Numbered from the stretch's first letter, positions 54,765-63,437 are shown. The stretch is 64,000 bases of DNA from Caldifarciminota bacterium (GCA_020343595.1 CP070802.1:366643-430642); one strand, 5' to 3'. Program-made: numbers and translations. The notes: generated by a model from the letters alone, not told the origin.

Positions 54765-55580
54765 ATGGCGACGATCGAACTCGTGCCAGAACCGGCAATG
54801 ATCAAGAAAGTGATTCAAGAATCGAGGGATGTTAAGAGCTATGTGCTGAAGCTCGATAAATCCCGGAAAATAGCTGCACGGCCCGGGCAGTTCGTTGAAG
54901 TGTCGGTTCAGGGTTTTGGCGAAGCCACCTTCGCAGTTACCAGGACAAGCAAGGATGGAAGCGATTTCACGATTTCGGTAAAGAGAATGGGACATCTGAC
55001 GAAAATGCTGCATCGCGCCGTACGGGGGGATATGGTCGGCGTCCGGGGACCTTACGGAAACAGTTTTCCGGTCGACGCATGGAAGGGTAAGGATATTGTT
55101 ATTATCGGTGGTGGCATTGGGCTTGCGCCACTACGTCCGATCATTGACCATATCCTGCAGCATAGAGAAGATTATGGAAAATTGGAGATCATTTTTGGGG
55201 CGCGTACACCAGAGGATATTCTCTACAAAGAAGACCTCGGGATCTGGGAAAATGACGAGACTATTCAACTGCATACAACGATCGATGTTCCTTTTGAGGG
55301 CTGGAACGGCCGGGTCGGCGTCGTTCCAGTCGTGGTCAAAGACCTGGCTCTGAAGCCAGACAGCAGGGTGGCGGTCGTGTGCGGACCACCGATAATGATA
55401 AAATTCACGGTTGCTGCTCTGAGGGAATTGAAGTGGTCGGATGATAGGATATACACTACGCTAGAAATGAAGATGCAATGCGGCATAGGCCAGTGCGGAC
55501 GCTGTAACATAGGCGAGAAATTCATCTGTAAGGATGGCCCCGTGTTCAGTCTCGATCAGATCCCCGAACATGCGCTGTAG
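54765..55580 (+). CDS. flxA: FlxA-like FAD/NAD(P)H-binding oxidoreductase
   Basis: The 271-residue protein is an FNR-like flavoprotein. ARPGQFVEVSVQGFGEATFAV is the FAD-binding barrel, GGGIGLAPLRPIIDHI the NAD(P) site, and the C-terminal MQCGIGQCGRCNIGEKFIC the PyrK-type 2Fe-2S site. It would oxidise NADH and feed electrons to FlxB. AAGGAGG (54752-54758) places the ATG at 54765 rather than an upstream GTG. It is the last gene of the operon and is followed by a terminator. Confidence 0.93.
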   Translation: MATIELVPEPAMIKKVIQESRDVKSYVLKLDKSRKIAARPGQFVEVSVQGFGEATFAVTRTSKDGSDFTISVKRMGHLTKMLHRAVRGDMVGVRGPYGNSFPVDAWKGKDIVIIGGGIGLAPLRPIIDHILQHREDYGKLEIIFGARTPEDILYKEDLGIWENDETIQLHTTIDVPFEGWNGRVGVVPVVVKDLALKPDSRVAVVCGPPIMIKFTVAALRELKWSDDRIYTTLEMKMQCGIGQCGRCNIGEKFICKDGPVFSLDQIPEHAL

Positions 55581-55620
55581 TCAGTGATTCGGACCTTCTA
55601 AATAATTCACTTCCACCTCC

Positions 55621-55650
55621 AAATGCCCCTCTGTATATCGAGGGGCATTT
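55621..55650. terminator. Terminator-like perfect hairpin after flxA
   Basis: AAATGCCCCT pairs perfectly with AGGGGCATTT around a 10-base loop. T-rich sequence follows on the plus strand and A-rich bases lead into it, so it may work in both directions. Confidence 0.82.
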
Positions 55651-55695
55651 CTTTGTGTATTAACCCGGCAGTATTCGTCATTTTTGTGAAACTTT

Positions 55696-55722
55696 TTGAC
55701 CTTGCGCTGCGTATAGTATAGT
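55696..55722 (+). promoter_or_regulatory. Possible promoter of the small secreted protein gene
   Basis: TTGACC (55696-55701) and TATAGT (55717-55722) with a 15-base spacer. The fit is weaker than at other genes. Confidence 0.5.
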
Positions 55723-55768
55723 GATGACTGACAAGAAAAGATTGTTCACAAGAAACAAAGGAGGAAAT

Positions 55769-56059
55769 ATGAGAATTTGCATGGCTATTTTGCTCTTGTC
55801 GGGCGTGTCGGTCGGGCAGTCAATATCAGACAGCGATGCATATGAAGGTCTGATGCCAGCGGTAGAGGTCGTTGCCAGTAGATATGACTGCGACGTGCCT
55901 GCTTATGTCGGGTCTCTGCCTGAAGTGGATGTTACAGCGCCACGTTATGAATTAGAGGACGACGCATGGAGCGGTTTGATGCCTGTAACCGATGTTACTG
56001 CAGTGCGGGCTGCGCCAGTCGATATTGCTTATTTGGGTAGCAAGGGCCTTGCCCGATAA
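55769..56059 (+). CDS. Small exported protein with three short repeats
   Basis: This 96-residue product follows AAGGAGG and starts with a signal peptide (ICMAILLLSGVSVGQS). The rest consists of three similar units: GLMPAVEVVASRY, GSLPEVDVTAPRY and GLMPVTDVTAVRA, each preceded by acidic residues. No family is recognised. It precedes a lipoprotein peptidase by 11 bases and may be its substrate or partner. Confidence 0.7.
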   Translation: MRICMAILLLSGVSVGQSISDSDAYEGLMPAVEVVASRYDCDVPAYVGSLPEVDVTAPRYELEDDAWSGLMPVTDVTAVRAAPVDIAYLGSKGLAR

Positions 56060-56070
56060 GCGGTGATTTC

Positions 56071-57612
56071 ATGAAACGGCGAGTGTTTTTCAACCCCATC
56101 TTGATTCTTTTGACCGTTCTGACAGGATGTGCTCACTATACTGTCAGGGAGATGAGCAGCGAACAGTATCTGAGGCGCTATCTTGATGCAAAGGAGACCT
56201 TGTACGAAGACATTTGTGTGCAAATGGGTTCAGCGTATTGGAATTATTACTCGCAGGAGGATGAAGCAGATATGGCCACCCCGAGGGAGCGTTTCAGGGA
56301 GTTGCTGGCGAACGATACACTCAACCTAATCATAGATACTTGGTCTTCCAGGGGGATGGCGATCAGGGATCCGATCCTGAGAAGCAGGGTTAGAGTTTGG
56401 CATAATATACTCACCGCAGCAAAGGTCGAGATGGATCCGGAAATATTCGCGCTCAGGAATAGATTGGAATTGTGGCTTGCCGAGACTGATGAGGTCTCAT
56501 CCGACCCATCCCGCGAGGAAATGGATAGTGCTATGCTGAGACTGATGGAACTTCGCAACGCAAGGTCGAAGAGTCTCGGCTTTGATAATTTCGCGAAATT
56601 GGTGTTGGAAGTGAGCGGTATTGGCGCGGACTGGTTTTATGAATTCGTTGAGACAATAGATGCCGCTACAGCCGAGCCGTATGCGCGGTTGTTGGAGGAA
56701 CTCAAAAAGGACCTGGAAAAGTCTGAGATCGAATCCAACGACATTGGAAAATTGTTCGGTATGTACTATATCACAAATCAAGGAGCCTCGATCTCTGAGG
56801 ACAAAGTGAACTCCCTCATAGAAGAAACGATCGAAAATATCGGTATTGAATACGATGATCTGAGCGTCGAGATCGTTGAACAAGATCTGCCCGGAGGTGT
56901 AGGTGGCCAGTCGCTTGCCATTCGCATTCCCGAGGATTTCAAGGTTGTCGTAATTGATGAACTCTCATTCTTTGACCGGGTGCATGAACTCGGGCATGGA
57001 GCGCAGTATACATTTACCACAATTGGTTATCCGATACTGGAGGGTTATGAGTGGTGTTTGGGAAGTGACTGCGGCGCATATTCCGAAGGCATTGCAGAAA
57101 CCCTCGCAAAGTTTGCCCGTAATGAGGAGTGGCAGAAGAGAAAAGCCGGAATGAGTGAGGAAGATCTCTTGGCTCAAAAAGAGATACTGCGGAAGTACAT
57201 GCCATTGTACCTCCGCTATATGCTGGTCAACTCTTTGTATGAAATTGCACTATACGATGATTTGGCACGGGACCATCTGGAAATATGGCAGATGCTCCAC
57301 AAGAAATATCTGTCGCTCGAAGGATCGACAGCAAGGCCCATCCCGTTTGCCAATATTATCCATGTTTCATATCCGATCTATGTACAGAATTATCTAATTG
57401 CCGATGTGATTTCCTGGCAGATCCATAAAAACCTTGAAGACAGATTTGGTGGCGGCTATGCCTTCGATGTTCGTGTCGGTCCTTTCCTGAAGGAGAATTT
57501 CTACGCCGATGGCGGTATGTATCCATGGCAGATGCGGATGAAGAGGGCAACCGGCAGGGAACTCGATATTGACGGCTACCTCAGCACAGGTGGTTTGTTA
57601 GTAAAAAGATAA
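56071..57612 (+). CDS. Lipoprotein zinc metallopeptidase (M3/M2-like gluzincin)
   Basis: The 513-residue protein has a signal peptide and lipobox LTGC (Cys20). The active site HELGHGAQ lies near residue 307, with the distal ligand Glu in YSEGIAETLAKFAR about 30 residues later, as in oligopeptidase families M2 and M3. The N-terminal half is helical (ELRNARSKSLGFDNFAKLVLE matches the M2/M3 helical body). It would hydrolyse peptides at the outer face or periplasm. No other family motif was recognised. Confidence 0.85.
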   Translation: MKRRVFFNPILILLTVLTGCAHYTVREMSSEQYLRRYLDAKETLYEDICVQMGSAYWNYYSQEDEADMATPRERFRELLANDTLNLIIDTWSSRGMAIRDPILRSRVRVWHNILTAAKVEMDPEIFALRNRLELWLAETDEVSSDPSREEMDSAMLRLMELRNARSKSLGFDNFAKLVLEVSGIGADWFYEFVETIDAATAEPYARLLEELKKDLEKSEIESNDIGKLFGMYYITNQGASISEDKVNSLIEETIENIGIEYDDLSVEIVEQDLPGGVGGQSLAIRIPEDFKVVVIDELSFFDRVHELGHGAQYTFTTIGYPILEGYEWCLGSDCGAYSEGIAETLAKFARNEEWQKRKAGMSEEDLLAQKEILRKYMPLYLRYMLVNSLYEIALYDDLARDHLEIWQMLHKKYLSLEGSTARPIPFANIIHVSYPIYVQNYLIADVISWQIHKNLEDRFGGGYAFDVRVGPFLKENFYADGGMYPWQMRMKRATGRELDIDGYLSTGGLLVKR

Positions 57613-58048
57613 CAGATTTGTCATAAAGCACCCCGCGGCTCCGTCCTCACGCGCAAGGACGGAGCCGCAGCTACAACGTAGCAAATCCTAAGCACGAAAT
57701 ACTAAATTCTAAACAAATCCGAATCTCAAAATCCTAATGACCGAAACCGTGTTTTGGATTTTGGTCATTCGGTATTCGATATTGTCCCCCTTACGGGGAT
57801 TCTCGCAAATACAGTCAAATCACAGATTTGAGTATTTATGGAATTAGTATTTCGTGTTTAGGATTTAGAGTTTGACACCCCGTACCGATTTTCGAAACCG
57901 AACAACATTGTCCATGGTTGTTGGTTACGGCAGCCTGTATGGTCGTTTGTCTTGGTTTGACGATTTGTAGCCAAGTACCAAACCAAGTGACAATACGGGC
58001 AGCCACAACGTATTAGAAGGAAAAAGACCGTATATTGTATTGTCTTCG
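57613..58048. repeat. Intergenic region with stem-loop and inverted A-type repeat
   Basis: A strong stem-loop (57635-57668, GCGGCTCCGTCC / GGACGGAGCCGC) follows the peptidase but lacks a T-run. A partial C-type sequence lies near 57824-57870. The A5 element (57929-58004) is almost the reverse complement of A4 at 44249-44323. No gene is seen in this 430-base stretch. Confidence 0.7.
57929..58004 (-). repeat. A-type palindromic repeat, copy A5 (inverted)
   Basis: GGCAGCCTGTATGGTCGTTT at the left end and GACAATACGGGCAGCC at the right pair to form a stem-loop. The whole element aligns with the reverse complement of 44249-44323 with few differences. Confidence 0.75.
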
Positions 58049-58076
58049 TTGACAACGCGCTTAGATAGGGTATAAT
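58049..58076 (+). promoter_or_regulatory. Promoter of the phosphohexomutase gene
   Basis: TTGACA (58049-58054), a 16-base spacer and TATAAT (58071-58076). The ATG at 58083 is 6 bases after the -10 box. Confidence 0.85.
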
Positions 58077-58082
58077 AGCTGA

Positions 58083-59405
58083 ATGGCATTAAAATTCAGC
58101 ATATCTGGTTTGCGCGGGGTGGTTGATAGAGACTTAAATCCTGAAGTGATATACAAATACGCGCGGTCCTTTGGCGAGTTTATCAGATCAGGGCATGTCA
58201 TTATCGGCCGCGACACGCGTGAATCGGGCAATCCATATCGGAAGGCAGTCATTAAGGGCTTACGAGCCGCTGGATGTCGGGTCACCGATCTCGGTATCGT
58301 ACCCACGCCCACCGTGCTCCTCACGGTAAGAAGAATGAAGGCGAAGGGCGGGATAGTGATCACGGCAAGCCATAATCCAATCCAGTGGAACGCTCTCAAA
58401 TTTGTGTCATCACAAGGTCTTTTCTTGAATGAAAGGCAGTTCCAGAGGTTTGCTAGCCGCATTACAGAAAGCGGCAAGGCAGTCCATCACAGAGGACAGA
58501 AGGTAGAGATTCTTAAATCGGCTCTTAAGGAACATATACAGAGAATAGTATCAAAGGTCAAACCCCTGCAGAATTCATTCCGGGTCGCCGTCGATGCCGT
58601 GAATGGCGCCGGCTCGGTCGGGTTACCTCGGGTGTTGGAAGAAATGGGCTGCAAGGTGTTCCGATTGAATTGCCGTTTCTCTCCCGGTTTTCCACGCAGG
58701 CCAGAACCGACCCGTGAAAATATCAGCGCCCTTTGCCGTTTCGTCAAAAAATGCAAGTTGGATATTGGGTTTGCTTGCGATCCGGATTGCGATCGTCTGG
58801 CAGTTGTCGATGAAAAGGGCAGGGTGATCGGTGAGGAGAATTCCTTGGTCCTGGCCGCAGATTATGTGCTTGGCAGAAAGAAGGGCAGTGTCGTGACTAA
58901 TCTGTCAACCACCGCGCTGATGGATTTCGTTGCCCGAAAACACAGGGTCCGCCTATATCGGACAAAAGTTGGCGAGGCAAATGTGGTATCAAAGATGAAG
59001 TCGGCATCCGCCGTGATCGGCGGCGAGGGTAATGGTGGGATCATATACCCCGGTATTAACTTCACTCGCGATGCGATGGTCGGCGCGGCTTTGATCGTGA
59101 AGTTGCTGGAGAAGTCAGGCGGTTCTATTTCCGAGATTGTGGCTGGCTATCCGCAGTATTTTCTCATCAAGAAGAAGTTGATCTTGAGCAAGGAGCGGTT
59201 CGAGCAGAACAAACAGGAGATCGTCGATGCGTTTCGCGGAAAACTGGATTACACCGATGGTTTGAAGATAATCAGTGATGATTACTGGCTCCATATAAGA
59301 CCGTCCCAGACCGAACATGTCGTGAGGGTCATCGGTGAATCAAGAGATAGAGTGCAGGTCGAAAACTACGTAGCGAGGGTCAAGAATATACTCTACCGGA
59401 CATGA
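58083..59405 (+). CDS. Phosphohexomutase (phosphoglucosamine or phosphomannomutase family)
   Basis: The 440-residue enzyme has the four alpha-D-phosphohexomutase domains: GLRGVVDRDLNPEVI, catalytic Ser in GGIVITASHNPIQWNALKF, metal-binding DPDCDRLAVVD, and C-terminal RPSQTEHVVRVIGE. Sequence alone does not distinguish GlmM from ManB. Since mannose-1-phosphate guanylyltransferase is in this window, a mannose phosphate role is possible; a GlmM role in peptidoglycan is equally so. It is predicted leaderless. Confidence 0.9.
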   Translation: MALKFSISGLRGVVDRDLNPEVIYKYARSFGEFIRSGHVIIGRDTRESGNPYRKAVIKGLRAAGCRVTDLGIVPTPTVLLTVRRMKAKGGIVITASHNPIQWNALKFVSSQGLFLNERQFQRFASRITESGKAVHHRGQKVEILKSALKEHIQRIVSKVKPLQNSFRVAVDAVNGAGSVGLPRVLEEMGCKVFRLNCRFSPGFPRRPEPTRENISALCRFVKKCKLDIGFACDPDCDRLAVVDEKGRVIGEENSLVLAADYVLGRKKGSVVTNLSTTALMDFVARKHRVRLYRTKVGEANVVSKMKSASAVIGGEGNGGIIYPGINFTRDAMVGAALIVKLLEKSGGSISEIVAGYPQYFLIKKKLILSKERFEQNKQEIVDAFRGKLDYTDGLKIISDDYWLHIRPSQTEHVVRVIGESRDRVQVENYVARVKNILYRT

Positions 59406-59430
59406 TTCTTTTTTAACAGAGTGAAATAAA

Positions 59431-59458
59431 AAGGGGCAGAAATCTCTGCCCCTTTTTT
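59431..59458. terminator. Bidirectional rho-independent terminator
   Basis: AAGGGGCAGA and TCTGCCCCTT pair perfectly around AATC, followed by TTTT; A-rich bases precede. It serves the mutase on the plus strand and the secreted protein gene on the minus strand. Confidence 0.92.
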
Positions 59459-59475
59459 CGTTTCTCAGTCTTTGA

Positions 59476-61329
59476 TCAGTGTACCACGATCAATTTCTTG
59501 GTTACGCTCTGATCTTGACCCTGCAAGCGATAGAAGTAGATACCGCTAGCAACCTGTTTGCCAGTGTTGTCACGGCTATCCCAGACGACACTGTGTGTGC
59601 CGGCTTCGACATGCTGGTCAATGAGAGTCCTGACGAGCTTGCCGGATACGTCGTAGACAGTGAGTGATACATTCTGTGCACTCGGCAGTTGATAAGAGAT
59701 GATGCCGGTATGCTTCATCGGACTCGGCACTATTTGTGACAGGTTGAACGTGGAAAGTGCTTTGCTGTTATTTTCATCAATACCAGGCTCATCGAGGGGA
59801 ATGACCTTGAGCCGCATCATGAAATCACCCGAAGCCTCCGGCGTCCAGATGCCACCCTGGAAATTCCACATCTGTCCGACATAATCGACTGCCACGTCAC
59901 GCAGCAGACCGACCGAATCTCCCGGTCCGATGATATATCCGACAAATATGCCATAGGGATTTGCCGTACTGATATTGAGGTCGGTCAGATCAATTGTCGA
60001 CCATTGATAACCTGGTGATTCGAACCCGGCGATCGAGTCGATGAACGGGCCCGGAGCCGCCGCACCAACCGCCTGGTAGACACGAATGTCAACCGTGCCA
60101 GGACCTTCGAAGAGGAATTTAACCTGGTGCAGCAGACCGCTGTCGATACCAACGTCGTTGAACTCGAAGCGGGTGAAACAACCATCCCCGGGTGTAACTA
60201 CCAGCGGTGCATAGTTAGGCTGACCGTCATCGTAAATTATCGTGCGCGCGTTGGTCACCTCGAAATTAAGAAGCGCGGTCTCTCCCCAGTTACCAGCGTT
60301 GTCCGCGGCCTCAATTCGATACCATATGTCGGTGTGCCAGCTCTGTGCTGGAATATCAGCCTCGTAGGTGTTCGTGCCAGTACTCGGCATCGATACGGTG
60401 ACTCCTGAACTTCCTTCGATCAGGTAGTACAATCTGACCGAATCGGCATTCACGCCTGACCCCGGATCGGTTATCGTAGCTGTAATAGTATAGTTGTTCA
60501 CTGTATCAGCAGTATCGGGAAGCGGTGAGTGAACAATATTCGGCGGGACCAGATCCGGCGGCGGTGAATCAGCGGCCCTGAAATCATCGATGAAGAAACC
60601 CTGTCCGCCAGAAAGTGCGTCGTAGGCAAAGTTGATGCGGACCTGAACCTGATTACCGGCCGAGACATAACCCAGCGCCATAAGGTCTTCAGAGCTGACA
60701 TTGACCCAATCAGGGTTTGTCGTGTAGCAATAAGCCCAGGCCGTGAGCAATTGTCCGGTATTGGCTAGCGGTGAATCGTAGGTTGGATTGAGATGTCCTG
60801 CTGCGGTTGAATCGACCTGTACCCAGGTGACGCCGTTGTTCGATGAGATCTCAACGATCGCACCATCGAAATTCGTCGCTGCCCCTTCCAGATCGGCCCA
60901 GTAGCTGAACGAAAGATAGAACGCAGGCCAGCCAGTAATGTCAATTGTTGGCGAGGCGATCCAGGTGAGGTATCCGGGATTTGCGCCGGGTGACGGGTAG
61001 ACGGCAACGTCAGTTGCGGGATGACCTGGGAACTGGTACCCATCCCACGCATTTGACTGCGGACCGTATGTGTCCAGGGTATCTCGTATTGCCCATAATC
61101 CTGATGCTACATCACCGCCCGTTGTCCAGGGTGCGATCGTCGATCTTTCAAAACTGTCGACGAATTCCTGTCGCATCTGGATCACAACCGGGGTCGCTTC
61201 TCTCGCTGGCTCGAGATATACGGTATTGGTCGTGCTCGATTGATTTTCGATCTCATTGGCACTTCCGACCGTCACCAGAACCAATACGGCCATGAAGACC
61301 AACGCACAATTGACCTTTCTGTCAATCAT
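59476..61329 (-). CDS. Secreted protein with T9SS-type C-terminal sorting domain
   Basis: The 617-residue protein has a signal peptide (ALVFMAVLVLVTVGSA). Residues 55-250 resemble the immune-inhibitor/MAM-like beta sandwich seen in secreted peptidase tails (FYLSFSYWADLEG, GQGFFIDDFRAAD). Middle domains contain Ig-like repeats (VPPNIVHSPLPDTADT, YRIEAADNAGNWG). The C-terminal tail is of the T9SS type: VPSPMKHTGIISYQL, LTVYDVSGKLVRTL, ASGIYFYRLQ, KKLIVVH. AGGAGGT lies 4 bases before ATG. No catalytic motif is visible. A 150-base leader precedes it. Confidence 0.85.
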   Translation of the reverse strand: MIDRKVNCALVFMAVLVLVTVGSANEIENQSSTTNTVYLEPAREATPVVIQMRQEFVDSFERSTIAPWTTGGDVASGLWAIRDTLDTYGPQSNAWDGYQFPGHPATDVAVYPSPGANPGYLTWIASPTIDITGWPAFYLSFSYWADLEGAATNFDGAIVEISSNNGVTWVQVDSTAAGHLNPTYDSPLANTGQLLTAWAYCYTTNPDWVNVSSEDLMALGYVSAGNQVQVRINFAYDALSGGQGFFIDDFRAADSPPPDLVPPNIVHSPLPDTADTVNNYTITATITDPGSGVNADSVRLYYLIEGSSGVTVSMPSTGTNTYEADIPAQSWHTDIWYRIEAADNAGNWGETALLNFEVTNARTIIYDDGQPNYAPLVVTPGDGCFTRFEFNDVGIDSGLLHQVKFLFEGPGTVDIRVYQAVGAAAPGPFIDSIAGFESPGYQWSTIDLTDLNISTANPYGIFVGYIIGPGDSVGLLRDVAVDYVGQMWNFQGGIWTPEASGDFMMRLKVIPLDEPGIDENNSKALSTFNLSQIVPSPMKHTGIISYQLPSAQNVSLTVYDVSGKLVRTLIDQHVEAGTHSVVWDSRDNTGKQVASGIYFYRLQGQDQSVTKKLIVVH

Positions 61330-61358
61330 CTATACCTCCTTTATTGTGATGCATTTCT

Positions 61359-61454
61359 TTAGAATGATGCCCTTCCTGTGGTATATGTCCTATCGTACGA
61401 ATTTCTTCGAACAATAAAATCGCTCACCTCCTTTCGGTCGAAAGGAACGGGCAT
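61359..61454 (-). other. Hairpin-containing leader with a possible 31-codon ORF
   Basis: On the minus strand the leader contains GGGC-TGAT-GCCC, then CCTTTC-GACC-GAAAGG, which would pair with part of AAAGGAGGTGAGC, an almost full anti-Shine-Dalgarno match. An ATG at 61454 opens a 31-codon frame (MPVPFDRKEVSDFIV..) ending 29 bases before the secreted-protein gene. Whether it is translated is unknown. Confidence 0.4.
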
Positions 61455-61489
61455 CAGCCCATTTTATGATGTTCAGAACTTCTCGTAAT

Positions 61490-61518
61490 ATTCTATTTAA
61501 TTCCAATGGAGATGTCAA
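61490..61518 (-). promoter_or_regulatory. Promoter of the T9SS-type secreted protein gene
   Basis: On the minus strand, TTGACA (61513-61518) and TAGAAT (61490-61495) with a 17-base spacer, giving a leader of about 155 bases. Confidence 0.7.
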
Positions 61519-61596
61519 CCATTTTCTGCCTATTCGCTCGAAGCAATCGGTTCTGTTTTACGGTTGGCAGGTAGTAGTTGTTTGGCCAATACCTGC

Positions 61597-61624
61597 TTGA
61601 CATTTAGGGAGATGGTGATAGAAT
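61597..61624 (+). promoter_or_regulatory. Promoter of the WG-repeat protein gene
   Basis: TTGACA (61597-61602), a 16-base spacer and TAGAAT (61619-61624). Confidence 0.8.
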
Positions 61625-61694
61625 TGAGGGCGACATAGTGAGGTGTTTTCTTGTGGTCAACAATCCAATTTATTGCTGAAAGGAGTATGCATTC

Positions 61695-62810
61695 ATGAAA
61701 TACACATACGGAATGACGTGTCATTTGGTACTGCTGATAAATTTGCTTGGAGGACAAGCTAATAAATCCAAAGCAGTGAAATTGATCCCCGTCCAGAAAG
61801 GCAGCGAATGGGGTTATATCGATGCATCGGGCAGGCAAAGCATTGCCGCGCGCTTTGAAGGAGCCGACTATTTCTCCGAAGGACTGGCCGCCGCAAAGTC
61901 TGGTAGCCGGTGGGGCTTCATCGACCGGACCGGCAGATTTGTGATCGAACCGCAGTATGATTTTGTGCATCCTTTCAAGGATGGTCTTGCTCTGGTCTGG
62001 GTTGGCGGCGAGCAGGGAAAAGCCGGTTGGATAGGCGGTGAATACCATTATATTGATAAGACCGGTCGGGTCGCATTGAAAATCGATTTCGATCTGGCTG
62101 ATGATTTTTCTGAAGGCATGGCACGAGTCTGGCATGAGGGACTATGCGGTTATGTGAACAAGAAGGGAGAATTGGTGATCGAACTCCGCTACAAATTTGC
62201 CGGTGTCTTTTCTCAGGGCCTTGCCAGTTTCTGGTCAGGGGAGGTGTACACCGCAGACGAACTCATTGAGCAGGAAATCGCCGCATATTATGACGAATAC
62301 GATTCGATTTTCATATCGTACGATGGTGAAGAGATCGAGTTTCCAGAAGGCAAGTTCGGCTACATTGATAAGACCGGGGAAGTTAAGATATTTCAGGATT
62401 TCGATTTTGCCGGTGCATTCTCCGAAGGCCTGGCAAACGTAAGGATCGGCAGCAAATGGGGGTACATAAATAAAGACGGCGAGATCGTTATCGATGTGGC
62501 ATTTGATGAGGCATTGCCCTTTTCTGGAGATCTTGCTCCGGTGAGAATCGGCGAGTATTGGTGTTATATCGATAAAAATGGGAAGCAGGTCATGGAAGCG
62601 CAATACCTGGCGTGCGGTCCTTATGTCGATGGTTTTGCCCGGGTCAGGACCGACCGGGGATGGGGTTATATCGACCGCAAAGGCAGACTTGTGATAAAGG
62701 ATGACTACGATTGGGCTGATGATGCATACGCCGGGGTGATGCGCGTACGGCGCGGCGGTGAGTGGCTTTACCTGAACGCAAGAGGTAAGGTCATCTGGCC
62801 TTCAAAGTGA
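61695..62810 (+). CDS. Exported WG-repeat protein
   Basis: The 371-residue protein has a short signal sequence and nine or so WG (KWG) repeats of the form WGYIDKTGxxVIxxxFxxAxxFSEGLAxV, for example WGYIDASGRQSIAARF, YGYVNKKGELVIELRY-like units and WGYIDRKGRLVIKDDY. Such repeats form beta-hairpin arrays of unknown binding specificity. AAAGGAG precedes the ATG. A 40-residue insertion near residue 190 (CTADELIEQEIAAYYDEY region) breaks the array. No enzyme domain is attached. Confidence 0.88.
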   Translation: MKYTYGMTCHLVLLINLLGGQANKSKAVKLIPVQKGSEWGYIDASGRQSIAARFEGADYFSEGLAAAKSGSRWGFIDRTGRFVIEPQYDFVHPFKDGLALVWVGGEQGKAGWIGGEYHYIDKTGRVALKIDFDLADDFSEGMARVWHEGLCGYVNKKGELVIELRYKFAGVFSQGLASFWSGEVYTADELIEQEIAAYYDEYDSIFISYDGEEIEFPEGKFGYIDKTGEVKIFQDFDFAGAFSEGLANVRIGSKWGYINKDGEIVIDVAFDEALPFSGDLAPVRIGEYWCYIDKNGKQVMEAQYLACGPYVDGFARVRTDRGWGYIDRKGRLVIKDDYDWADDAYAGVMRVRRGGEWLYLNARGKVIWPSK

Positions 62811-62900
62811 TAGATGCGGCGCCTGGTTTATGATGCCATACGTGGCTGTGCCTGGATTGGGAGGACGATTTCTCCTGCGTGGCGCTATGCCACGAACCGC

Positions 62901-62928
62901 TTGACTTTCGTTCAATTATGAATAAATT
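62901..62928 (+). promoter_or_regulatory. Possible promoter of the small lipoprotein gene
   Basis: TTGACT (62901-62906), a 16-base spacer and TAAATT (62923-62928); the -10 box is weak. Confidence 0.5.
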
Positions 62929-62970
62929 TTGGTATCCCGAATTTTGGGGGTAAAACAACAAGGAGGTTTC

Positions 62971-63414
62971 ATGAAGAAACTATGGCTGGTGCTTTTCGCT
63001 ATGGTGTTGGTGGTTTCGGTAGTATCCTGCGGCGGAGAGGAGGAGGAAGAACCCACTCCGACCACCGCAATCATTTCGGGCACGCTGAGTCTTCAGGCTG
63101 GTGTTAGTGGCGACCTCAATAATACGAGAGTCGCTATTTATACGAGTTATGATGACTGGCTCTACGACCGAGTGTTGTTATCTACCGCGGCTTCAGGGAG
63201 TGGCGCTAGTGCTACATATACAATATCGAATGTTGCACCTGGTAACTACTACCTCGATGCTTGGAAGGATGTCGATAACAGCGCGACGTGGAACACAGGC
63301 GATCTGTTCGGAGTATACGGACAGACCCTCTGGCCACAGCCACAATTCACTCCTTTTAGTGTGTCGGCAGGGCAGACCTTCACGGCCAATGTGACATTGA
63401 TCGTGTTGCCGTAG
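62971..63414 (+). CDS. Small lipoprotein with a beta-sandwich domain
   Basis: This 147-residue protein follows AAGGAGG. The lipobox is VVSC (Cys20) followed by GGEEEEEPTP. The mature part is a single beta domain resembling bacterial carboxypeptidase-regulatory or prealbumin-like folds (IISGTLSLQAGVSGDLNNTRVAIY; YTISNVAPGNYYLDAWKDVDNS). Function unknown. An upstream in-frame start at 62929 lies in the promoter region. Confidence 0.8.
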   Translation: MKKLWLVLFAMVLVVSVVSCGGEEEEEPTPTTAIISGTLSLQAGVSGDLNNTRVAIYTSYDDWLYDRVLLSTAASGSGASATYTISNVAPGNYYLDAWKDVDNSATWNTGDLFGVYGQTLWPQPQFTPFSVSAGQTFTANVTLIVLP

Positions 63415-63437
63415 GTTTGTGTTATTATAATTCAATC

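Noticed and set aside
57635-57668. GCGGCTCCGTCC hairpin as terminator of the lipoprotein peptidase gene
   Set aside because: The stem is strong but no T-run follows (AGCTACAACG), so a rho-independent terminator is not supported; kept only as a stem-loop.
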